Origin: Candidatus Woesearchaeota archaeon
Lineage (GTDB): Archaea > Nanobdellota > Nanobdellia > Woesearchaeales > GW2011-AR4
Length of the DNA: 10,366 nt
Assembly (NCBI GenBank): GCA_019323655.1
Contig: JAHWGX010000046.1
Location: 1 to 10,366 of the forward strand
Reading direction: 5' to 3'
Each line of letters opens with the position of its first letter. Within the stretch, counting starts at the first letter, position 1. The translations under genes and the position numbers were made by a program. Under the pieces are notes generated by a model, which was not told the origin of the DNA, did not search any database, and saw nothing but the letters and a program-made list of their open reading frames with translations. Positions 1 to 6,638 of this stretch are shown in pieces.

Positions 1-420
1 GAGAAACTTTGACTTCCTGGGCAACTAATTTAACAGACGGGACTTATGGAATATTAGTAAATGCTTCTGATAATGAAGATAATACAAGCTCAGCTTACTT
101 TAACTTTACAATAGACTCGATAATTCCTGAAGTAAACACCGCATTAAACAAATCCTTAAGTGAAATCTACCAAAATGATGTTATAAACATAACCGCAAAC
201 ATCACAGATGAAGTTGGTTTAAGCTTCTGCCAGGTTATTGTTAATCAGTCTGGCCCAGCAGATATGCACATAATCAACATTTCCCTTGACGGCGCAGCAA
301 ATGCACAATGTTCAAACAAATCAGAGATTAATGCTGTTGGGGGCAGCGTAATTAACTTCACAATCAGGGCAAATGACACTAGCAATAACTGGAGGATGAA
401 TGATACCCTAGTAACAGTGG
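1..420 (+). repeat. dispersed direct repeat, copy 1 (Ig-like module 1)
   Basis: This stretch is repeated at 2725-3144 with a constant offset of 2724. Positions 42-162 are identical to 2766-2886 (121 nt without a mismatch). Beyond that, differences are scattered and many are synonymous. It encodes the end of a beta-sandwich-like segment plus Ig-like module 1. The true left border lies outside the window. Confidence 0.9.
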
Positions 421-3400
421 CTGATAATATACTGCCAAACATAACTGGAATAAAATTAAATCCAACTTTGAACATAGCTTATTTTGACGACTATAACTTC
501 ACTGTAAATGCCTCTGATAATGTTGATACAAATCATGTTAATTTGTCTTATAAAGCAGTTAATGCAGATGGCATTAATTGTTGGGAATTTTATGTAAACG
601 GAAGCTGTGTAGAAGGCACCTCAATTGTGACAAACATGACAGAAGGCTCTGACAAAGAATACTATAAAAAAACAATAAGACCGGATAATATTTATCCGCA
701 AGTTCAGTTTGGTGGCGATGCGATATATTGGGAAAACAAGAGGAATGCAACAGACATAAGAAGAGGGAATTATCATCTTTTCAATTTCACAAACAATTTC
801 ACAATCAACGTGACAATAGCAGGGTTAAACATAAGCAGCAGATTCTGGATAGCGCTTTACAGCGAGGCTCCAAACACAGCAAGAGCATGGAACTTGAGTT
901 ACCGCTCAGCAGAACTATGCAACACATCTAACTGGTTTATAGGCAACCAGGCAGGGTATACAATATCACAACAAGAAGGTTGCCCTGACTCACACATACA
1001 TTTAGCAAGAAACAACTCTGCTGTATTTTTCTGGATTGAATTTGATGCTGTAATAAAAGAGACAACTAAAGACAATCTAAAAGTTTACCTGTTGGACAAT
1101 ACAACAGAAATTACAGACTTCCAAAGTTCATGGTTTTCATCAGGAAAAGGCGTACAGGTTGCAGAACTGACAACTCCCTCTGTAAAATCCCATAACCATA
1201 CAGAAAACTCATCACATTATTTAGTGGAACTAACAAATCTGAACATGGGCTTTGACGAAGCAGATGGAGTGCAAGCAGATAGCTGCGCTGTTGACACCGC
1301 TGGCAATGTAAACTGCACTTCAGAAACATTTTATTTTGCTGGAATAGGAAATCAAGCACCTGTGCCAAATGCAATAACAAATCCATTGGAAGGAGAAAAT
1401 GTAAGTGGAGCTTTGAACATAACATGGAACGCATTCTTGGACCCAAATAATGATTTGGTAACCTATAATATATCGTTATTTTACAACACTACAAGCAATC
1501 TTGCAAATCATACTGTATGCTACACAAATGATACCAATTGCACCTCATATACGAATACCTTGGAAGACGGAAAATACTCAATAAGAGTCTTGGGAAAAGA
1601 TGGAAGCTTAGCATCAGACACAACCATGATTGGAAACTTTACAATAGATAATACAGCTCCAGTAGTAAACACAACATTAAACAAATCAATAACAAGCATA
1701 TATTCTGGAGATGTAATTAATATAACAGCTAACCTAACTGATGAAGTTGGATTGAGTTTCTGCCAGTTTGTGCATAACATGTCAGGATTCTTTAATATAA
1801 CAAATGTTTCATTGTCTGGAACAGAAGCACAGTGCTCAAATGCTACTGAGATATTGTTAGGGCCTGGAAATGTAATTAATTTTACTATTAGAGCTAATGA
1901 CCTAAGCAATAATTGGAGAACTAATGATACAATATTTACTGTTGCTGATAATGTTGTTCCTGTAGTAAATACAACATTAAACAAATCAATAACAAGCATA
2001 TATTCTGGAGATGTAATTAATATAACGGCTAACATAACTGATGAAGTTGGTTTAAGCTTCTGCCAGTTTGTGCATAACATGTCAGGATTCTTTAATATAA
2101 CAAATGTTTCATTGTCTGGAACAGAAGCACAGTGCTCAAATGCAACTGAAATATTACTTGGTTCAGGAAATGTAATCAACTTCACTATAAGGGTGAATGA
2201 TACATCTAATAATTGGAGAACTAATGATACAATTATCACTGTTAATGAATTGGATACAACACCTCCAGTTGTAAATGCGACATTAAATAAAAGCTTAACA
2301 ACTCTAAGGATAAATGATGTTATAAATGTAACTGCAAATACAACAGATTTGGGTGATGGATTAGCACTTGGGTTTATAGGGCATAATATGTCTGGAACAT
2401 TGATTAATTATACTTTTAGTTTATCGGGTACAGGAGCGGAATTCAGCCAGAATTTTACTGTAAATCTAACAAGAGGCAATGTTATTAACTTTAGTGTCAT
2501 TGTTAATGATTCTGCCAGTCCTGCAAATCAAGCTCTTAATGACACTATAATTACTGTTGCTAACACGCCGTTACCTCAAGCAAGCATAGCAAACGCATCC
2601 AGCTTGTTTTACAATGCAAACCAGACATTTAATTTAACGCCGGTTACAGATGCTGATAGTGATGCAGTAACATATTCCTGGTTCTATAACCTTACAGACG
2701 GAAGTTATGTGCATATACAGGCAGGAGAAACTTTGACTTCCTGGGCAACCAATTTAACAGACGGAACTTATGGAATATTAGTAAATGCTTCTGATAATGA
2801 AGATAATACAAGCTCAGCTTACTTTAACTTTACAATAGACTCGATAATTCCTGAAGTAAACACCGCATTAAACAAATCCTTAAGTGCAATCTATCAAAAT
2901 GATGTAATAAACATAACTGCTAATATAACTGATGATGTTGGGCTGAGCTTCTGCCAGGTTATTATTAATCAGTCTGGCCCTGATGATATTCATATAATCA
3001 ACATTTCCCTTGACGGCGCAGCAACTGCACAATGTTCAAACAAATCAGAGATTAATGTTGTTGGGGGCAGCGTAATTAACTTTACTATAAGGGCAAATGA
3101 CACGAGCAATAACTGGAGGATGAATGATACTATAATAACTGTTTTTGATAATACAAAACCAATAATCAATGGCACTTTAAATAAGTCAATTAATTCAATT
3201 TATCAATATGATGTAATTAATGCAACATTTAATGCAACTGACGAAGTGGAATTAAGCGATGGAACAGTGATTATTAATGATACTGGATTTAAAAGATTAT
3301 TTAACTTTAGCTTGGAGGGAAAGGCCCAAGCAGAGTTTAGCCAGAACTTCACTGTTAACTGCTCAGCTGGTTGTGTTATAAATGTTACTGGAAGAGTAAA

Positions 3401-5108
3401 TGATACTTCCGGAAATTTAAATCAGAATGAGACAATATTTACAGTTGCTGAAGAAACAGCAGCACCTTATTGTGGCAATGGCGTTTGTGATAGCGGAGAA
3501 GATTGTAGCTCATGCAGCTCAGATTGCGGAAGTTGCCCTTCTGATAGTGGAACTGGCGGTGGTGGAGGTGGTGGTGGAGCAGGTGGGGGCAGAATCCTGC
3601 TGAGAAAAGAGTTCTCAGTAGATAAAGAGATAATAAAAGAAAGCGTCCTGCAGGGAGAGACAAAAACAACAGAGCTGCAAATAAAGAATACGGGTGATGT
3701 TGAGCTGCAATTCTCTATCGAGATAGAAAAGCTTGGTAAGTTTATTGAGGTAAGCGAAAATTCTTTTGGACTTAAACCGGGTAAGGCTAAAACTATTGCA
3801 ATAGCTTTTACGGCATCAGAAACTCAAATACCGGATGTTTATAGCGGCAAACTGGCTGTTAAAGCCGATGGGACAAGTAAAAATGTAATAACCATAATTG
3901 AAGTAATTGAAAGAAAGGCTTTGTTTGACATTAGTCTAGCTATCGATGAAAATTATAAAAAAGTTTTAAGGGAGCAAGAAGTCAAATTTAATATTGATTT
4001 GGCAAATCTGGGTGCGCTTAAACCAGTGGATGTTCAGGTATATTATGCAATAAGGGACATGGATAATAAGGATATTGTCTTTAAAACAGAGAGCCTGGCA
4101 GTGGATGATGAGATTTCTGTCAAAAGAAGCTTAAAGATTCCGGAAAATGTTAAAGAAGGGGATTACATAGCCTATGCCCAAGTATCATACAATGGCCAAA
4201 TTGCAGTAAGCAGCGATTTATTTAAAATTGCAGAAACCGCCCCAAAAATTGAACCCGGAATAAAGATTGGGGCAATTCTTGCTTTAATTCTTGTATTGGT
4301 TCCACTACTAATTTTAATGACACTTATTGGAAGGCATTATTTCAGTATAGCCAAAGAAAGGGAAAAAGAGGAAATACAAAGAAGAGTGAAGGCCATGCTT
4401 GAAAAAGGGAGGAAAGTGAGAATTATAACAGGACCAAGACCAGTGATGCCGAAGCCAAAAAGGGATATTGTGGCACTGGTAAACTTCTATAAGGAACGAA
4501 AAGAGAATGAAATAATATACCCTCCTGATAGTGAAATTATTGGGAAAGGGTGGGAAGCTGACGAAGTCACAGCTGCAAAGGAAAAAGCAACGGAACTTAT
4601 ACTAAGAACCAAAATGAAGCGCGAAGGCGCAAAGACGACAGCTCCGGCTAAACAAGTGAAACAAAGAGAAGTGCAATTGCCATCAAAAAAAATACCGGCA
4701 TTCCCGCTGTCAAAACTGGAAGAGGGCATCAAAACCACAAAGCTTGTGCCAAAAGAGAAAAAAGGGGAAATCCTGCCGCAAAAACCGGATGAGAGAAAAA
4801 AAGAGGCAGTTATGGCAGAAAAGATGCTGAGGGATATCCTTAGAAACTTAGAGGAGCTTGATTCAGGAAAATCAGATAAAAAGAATTTTGAAATTATGGA
4901 TAAAGGCCTGCTTGAATCTGTAATGAAAAAAAGCCCGCATTATCTGGATGAACAAATCTACCGGAATGTGGTCATGTTGAGCAGGGAAGGCTGCGAAAAA
5001 GGTGAGATCAAGAAGATTTTGGTAAACAAAGGCTATGACCTGGTTGACATTGATTTTGCGATTGAAACTTTCAGAGAAAGAAAAAGCCTAAAACACAGAC
5101 GAAAATAA
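3..5108 (+). CDS. giant membrane-anchored, Ig-like repeat surface protein (5' partial)
   Basis: Reading is open to the left edge. The first codons match an internal copy (2727 onward) that sits mid-protein, so the TTG at 9 is not the start. Seen in order: six ~100-residue modules with a P-x-(V/I)-N-x-(T/A)-L-N-K-S opening (prolines at nt 126, 1659, 1959, 2265, 2850, 3159); a unique insert (about 430-1345); Fn3/Ig-like segments (about 1350-1646 and 2571-2837); a six-Cys motif (3471-3536); a glycine linker (3555-3590); two NEW3/CARDB-like beta domains (about 3606-3915 and 3918-4240); one membrane helix (about 4266-4334); and a Lys/Glu/Arg-rich tail of ~257 residues to the TAA. The N-terminal part carries about 100 N-x-S/T sequons. 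Inferred role: a glycosylated adhesin or surface-layer-associated protein, type I topology with the C-terminus inside. The signal peptide must lie upstream and is unseen. The ligand is unknown. Confidence is high for a surface protein, low for a specific role. Confidence 0.9.
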   Translation, partial: ETLTSWATNLTDGTYGILVNASDNEDNTSSAYFNFTIDSIIPEVNTALNKSLSEIYQNDVINITANITDEVGLSFCQVIVNQSGPADMHIINISLDGAANAQCSNKSEINAVGGSVINFTIRANDTSNNWRMNDTLVTVADNILPNITGIKLNPTLNIAYFDDYNFTVNASDNVDTNHVNLSYKAVNADGINCWEFYVNGSCVEGTSIVTNMTEGSDKEYYKKTIRPDNIYPQVQFGGDAIYWENKRNATDIRRGNYHLFNFTNNFTINVTIAGLNISSRFWIALYSEAPNTARAWNLSYRSAELCNTSNWFIGNQAGYTISQQEGCPDSHIHLARNNSAVFFWIEFDAVIKETTKDNLKVYLLDNTTEITDFQSSWFSSGKGVQVAELTTPSVKSHNHTENSSHYLVELTNLNMGFDEADGVQADSCAVDTAGNVNCTSETFYFAGIGNQAPVPNAITNPLEGENVSGALNITWNAFLDPNNDLVTYNISLFYNTTSNLANHTVCYTNDTNCTSYTNTLEDGKYSIRVLGKDGSLASDTTMIGNFTIDNTAPVVNTTLNKSITSIYSGDVINITANLTDEVGLSFCQFVHNMSGFFNITNVSLSGTEAQCSNATEILLGPGNVINFTIRANDLSNNWRTNDTIFTVADNVVPVVNTTLNKSITSIYSGDVINITANITDEVGLSFCQFVHNMSGFFNITNVSLSGTEAQCSNATEILLGSGNVINFTIRVNDTSNNWRTNDTIITVNELDTTPPVVNATLNKSLTTLRINDVINVTANTTDLGDGLALGFIGHNMSGTLINYTFSLSGTGAEFSQNFTVNLTRGNVINFSVIVNDSASPANQALNDTIITVANTPLPQASIANASSLFYNANQTFNLTPVTDADSDAVTYSWFYNLTDGSYVHIQAGETLTSWATNLTDGTYGILVNASDNEDNTSSAYFNFTIDSIIPEVNTALNKSLSAIYQNDVINITANITDDVGLSFCQVIINQSGPDDIHIINISLDGAATAQCSNKSEINVVGGSVINFTIRANDTSNNWRMNDTIITVFDNTKPIINGTLNKSINSIYQYDVINATFNATDEVELSDGTVIINDTGFKRLFNFSLEGKAQAEFSQNFTVNCSAGCVINVTGRVNDTSGNLNQNETIFTVAEETAAPYCGNGVCDSGEDCSSCSSDCGSCPSDSGTGGGGGGGGAGGGRILLRKEFSVDKEIIKESVLQGETKTTELQIKNTGDVELQFSIEIEKLGKFIEVSENSFGLKPGKAKTIAIAFTASETQIPDVYSGKLAVKADGTSKNVITIIEVIERKALFDISLAIDENYKKVLREQEVKFNIDLANLGALKPVDVQVYYAIRDMDNKDIVFKTESLAVDDEISVKRSLKIPENVKEGDYIAYAQVSYNGQIAVSSDLFKIAETAPKIEPGIKIGAILALILVLVPLLILMTLIGRHYFSIAKEREKEEIQRRVKAMLEKGRKVRIITGPRPVMPKPKRDIVALVNFYKERKENEIIYPPDSEIIGKGWEADEVTAAKEKATELILRTKMKREGAKTTAPAKQVKQREVQLPSKKIPAFPLSKLEEGIKTTKLVPKEKKGEILPQKPDERKKEAVMAEKMLRDILRNLEELDSGKSDKKNFEIMDKGLLESVMKKSPHYLDEQIYRNVVMLSREGCEKGEIKKILVNKGYDLVDIDFAIETFRERKSLKHRRK
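1647..1946 (+). repeat. 300-bp tandem repeat unit A (Ig-like module 2)
   Basis: First of two adjacent 300-bp units encoding one 100-residue module each. Identical blocks against unit B include 1671-1726 and 1761-1843 (83 nt). The 3' third is more diverged. The exact 300-nt offset keeps the reading frame. Confidence 0.92.
1947..2246 (+). repeat. 300-bp tandem repeat unit B (Ig-like module 3)
   Basis: Second unit of the tandem pair. A 27-nt block at 2040-2066 is identical to 207-233 in module 1 but differs from the adjacent unit A, so the unit is a mosaic of more than one module type. Confidence 0.92.
2253..2566 (+). repeat. diverged Ig-like module 4 (cysteine-free subtype)
   Basis: Same module at protein level (P-V-V-N-A-T-L-N-K-S opening, V-I-N-F-S and N-D-T-I-I-T-V closing strands). 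It lacks the Cys pair of modules 1, 2, 3 and 5 and instead has an E-F-S-Q-N-F-T-V strand, shared with module 6. DNA similarity to the other units is low. Confidence 0.75.
2725..3144 (+). repeat. dispersed direct repeat, copy 2 (Ig-like module 5)
   Basis: Partner of 1-420. It encodes the end of the second beta-sandwich-like segment and Ig-like module 5. Similarity stops near 3140, where the next unit (module 6) begins and diverges. The homologous sequence upstream of 2725 suggests that copy 1 also continues leftward outside the window. Confidence 0.9.
3147..3452 (+). repeat. diverged Ig-like module 6 (E-F-S-Q-N subtype)
   Basis: Last module before the cysteine motif. It opens with P-I-I-N-G-T-L-N-K-S and shares the E-F-S-Q-N-F-T-V-N strand with module 4. 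The usual Cys pair is absent, but two other Cys flank a short turn (C-S-A-G-C, about nt 3360). It may be a capping module. Confidence 0.75.
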
Positions 5109-5123
5109 TTGCCTGAATTTAAG

Positions 5124-5918
5124 CTATTTATCTCTAATATCAAAATTTCCTGCAGGCAGCGCCCTTATTATCTCGTCAAGATCCAAATTTCCCCCCAGCT
5201 TATGGCTTACCTTCTTTGCAATGCCGCTTGCTTTTTCATTTCCCTGCTTTAATGCAACATACTTTTCGCAATTCTTTTTTATCGCTTCCACAGGCCCCGA
5301 CATGACTGCCTTTTCTTTTGTAACGCCTACAGCCAAATTTACTTTGTTCTCTATGTAGTTTGTTTTTCCGTAAATCATAAAAGCGCCTTTTCCCATATAT
5401 TCACCAGCTTTGGTTTTTTTGCTCACTTGCTCTGGAGAAACATAGAAAACATCAGACGTTTGCAGGCCCAGCTTCCATGTTCTTGAGAATGTGCAGACTG
5501 CATCAGCAGCTTCTTTTATTGTAGCCTCAGGAATTTTTTTATTATCGCTCTTAATGACGAAGAAAGGGCTTCCTGCCATGTCTGTATGCAGGACAAGGTC
5601 ATTACTATCAGTATGCTTTTTGATTACAATCTCGTTGGAAGTGGCGTCTCTGCCGCCAATAACAAGAAAGCCCTCAGAGCTAATAAACCAGCGGAACTTT
5701 TCATACCACTCCTTTTTTCTTTCTTTGAGAACCTTCTTTTTTTCCTCCTGCAGCGCCAATTTCTCCTTTTTCGCTTCCAGCTCTTTTAATTTTTTAAGGC
5801 TTTTCTGCAGCGCCTCCTCTGCGCCCTTTATTTTCTTCTTTATCTTCTTGGCCTTGTCAAAGTAATCAGAAGCGTTTTCCTCTAATGATTTTTTTAAGTC
5901 AAGGACTAACCGTGCCAT
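5124..5918 (-). CDS. stand-alone NFACT-R (DUF814) protein with N-terminal coiled coil
   Basis: 264 residues. Residues 1-70 form a Lys/Glu-rich coiled coil that begins with an L-D-L-K-K-S-L-E-E-N-A pattern, like the middle coiled coil of full-length NFACT proteins. NFACT-R motifs follow: W-Y-E-K-F-R-W-F (71-78), G-F-L-V-I-G-G-R-D-A (83-92), D-L-V-L-H-T-D-M-A-G-S-P-F-F-V-I-K (107-123), S-R-T-W-K-L-G (145-151), E-Q-V-S-K (163-167) and K-G-A-F-M-I-Y-G-K-T-N-Y (177-188). Family knowledge: RqcH/Tae2/NEMF proteins (usually ~550-1000 aa) bind stalled 60S/50S-peptidyl-tRNA complexes and promote C-terminal tailing. The NFACT-N and HhH domains are missing here. The ATG sits ~31 nt after a TATA box and no coding remnant lies upstream, so this looks like a naturally split gene and not a frameshift. 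A partner NFACT-N protein is probably encoded elsewhere. It converges with the surface protein, 15 bp apart. Confidence 0.9.
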   Translation of the reverse strand: MARLVLDLKKSLEENASDYFDKAKKIKKKIKGAEEALQKSLKKLKELEAKKEKLALQEEKKKVLKERKKEWYEKFRWFISSEGFLVIGGRDATSNEIVIKKHTDSNDLVLHTDMAGSPFFVIKSDNKKIPEATIKEAADAVCTFSRTWKLGLQTSDVFYVSPEQVSKKTKAGEYMGKGAFMIYGKTNYIENKVNLAVGVTKEKAVMSGPVEAIKKNCEKYVALKQGNEKASGIAKKVSHKLGGNLDLDEIIRALPAGNFDIRDK

Positions 5919-5941
5919 CAGCCATGCATTTTGGAAAAGTT

Positions 5942-5957
5942 TTTATAAAGTTTTCTT
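5942..5957 (-). promoter_or_regulatory. TATA/BRE promoter of the NFACT-R gene
   Basis: On the minus strand, a purine-rich AAGAAAAC precedes TTTATAAA (5949-5942). The first T lies 31 nt before the ATG (5918), so transcription would begin at or within a few bases of the start codon. No Shine-Dalgarno sequence is visible. The box is palindromic, so orientation rests on the gene's position. Confidence 0.6.
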
Positions 5958-6002
5958 TATCTGTGCTGTTTTTTGCTTTCTATAAAGCTTAGGTTAAAAA
6001 TA

Positions 6003-6016
6003 GAAAGATTTATATA
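6003..6016 (+). promoter_or_regulatory. BRE/TATA promoter of the 188-residue orphan gene
   Basis: GAAAGA followed by TTTATATA (6009-6016). The first T is 27 nt before the GTG at 6036 and 36 nt before the ATG at 6045. The 17 nt at 5998-6014 are identical to 8692-8708 in front of the transglutaminase-like gene. Confidence 0.65.
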
Positions 6017-6035
6017 GTGTTGTTACTATCAAACA

Positions 6036-6602
6036 GTGATTAATATGGGGAAAAATAGGTTATCAGAGTGTGTTAAAGCATTAATTTTAGTAGGCAGATT
6101 TCCGTACCTGTTGCGAAAAAAACAAGGAGGGGATCCAAAACCTATAGATGCGTATATCTCCCATATGGATTGTAAAGGACTTGGTGGTTTGTCCTTTGGT
6201 AACGAACAAGTCCATAGCCTAGATGTAAAACATGTCCTTTCAGGCGATCTGCCGTATTACGCCATTAAAGCCACTACAAACACCTATACAGTTTGGTTGT
6301 ACCATGAAAACACATTTCCTACAAATAACGATGTGTATGCAGAAGTTTCCATTAAAAATGGATGCTCTTACACCCACAAAGTAGGATATACAAATAATGG
6401 AAAGTTCAAAAGTGTTGTGTTTAGTGGAGGTGTTGAGGCAACAGGACTAGACGCTTTTGTTACTAATGGAATAACACCGGGTGAAAAAGCTGAATATAAT
6501 AAATGCTTAGAGCATTTGGTGCCTAAATACAAAGCTCTCGAGGCCAGTGTTAAAACTTTTATGGAAAAGAGAGGAAACTTAGAAGAGATACTTAAAAAAT
6601 AA
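6036..6602 (+). CDS. hypothetical protein, 188 residues
   Basis: I do not recognise this protein. Start is GTG 6036, or ATG 6045 (three codons in); spacing from the TATA box favours the GTG as a leaderless start, and no Shine-Dalgarno sequence helps decide. Seen: a short basic N-terminus with a weakly hydrophobic stretch (C-V-K-A-L-I-L-V-G-R-F-P) that is too short and too early interrupted for a membrane span. A Gly/Thr/Tyr/Val-rich middle (about 45-150) looks beta-rich, with a G-L-G-G-L-S-F-G turn. The C-terminus (about 150-188) is charged and helical. No catalytic motif, metal-binding Cys/His set or signal peptide is evident. It is probably cytosolic. It sits alone between a divergent promoter and convergent glmS. 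The A/T-rich codon use resembles the transglutaminase-like gene more than glmS. Confidence 0.8.
   Translation: MINMGKNRLSECVKALILVGRFPYLLRKKQGGDPKPIDAYISHMDCKGLGGLSFGNEQVHSLDVKHVLSGDLPYYAIKATTNTYTVWLYHENTFPTNNDVYAEVSIKNGCSYTHKVGYTNNGKFKSVVFSGGVEATGLDAFVTNGITPGEKAEYNKCLEHLVPKYKALEASVKTFMEKRGNLEEILKK
6594..6599 (-). terminator. possible oligo-T terminator for glmS
   Basis: Six T residues on the minus strand, 40 nt past the glmS stop, lying inside the 3' end of the convergent orphan gene. If used, the two convergent transcripts would overlap. Confidence 0.25.
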
Positions 6603-6609
6603 TAACTAG

Positions 6610-6614
6610 TTTTT
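6610..6614 (+). terminator. possible oligo-T terminator after the orphan gene
   Basis: Five T residues start 8 nt after the stop codon. Archaeal termination often uses short T-runs without a hairpin. A run this short is common by chance in AT-rich DNA. Confidence 0.25.
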
Positions 6615-6638
6615 GTAACTCAAGAGCGGATATGAACT

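Noticed and set aside
9..11. TTG at position 9 as start of the surface protein
   Set aside because: The same codon occurs mid-protein in the second copy (2733), and the frame is open to the window edge. The protein also needs a signal peptide, which is not here.
1520..2239. 239-residue minus-strand ORF with internal repeat
   Set aside because: It lies antisense to the tandem Ig-like modules, and its repeat simply mirrors theirs. It has no promoter of its own and no recognisable domain.
1647..2566. CRISPR-like or transposon-like repeat array
   Set aside because: The repeats are in-frame 300-bp coding modules with no spacers, terminal inverted repeats or transposase.
3555..3590. GGN run as a sequencing slip or frameshift
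   Set aside because: The frame continues through it into well-formed domains, and glycine linkers are common in surface proteins.
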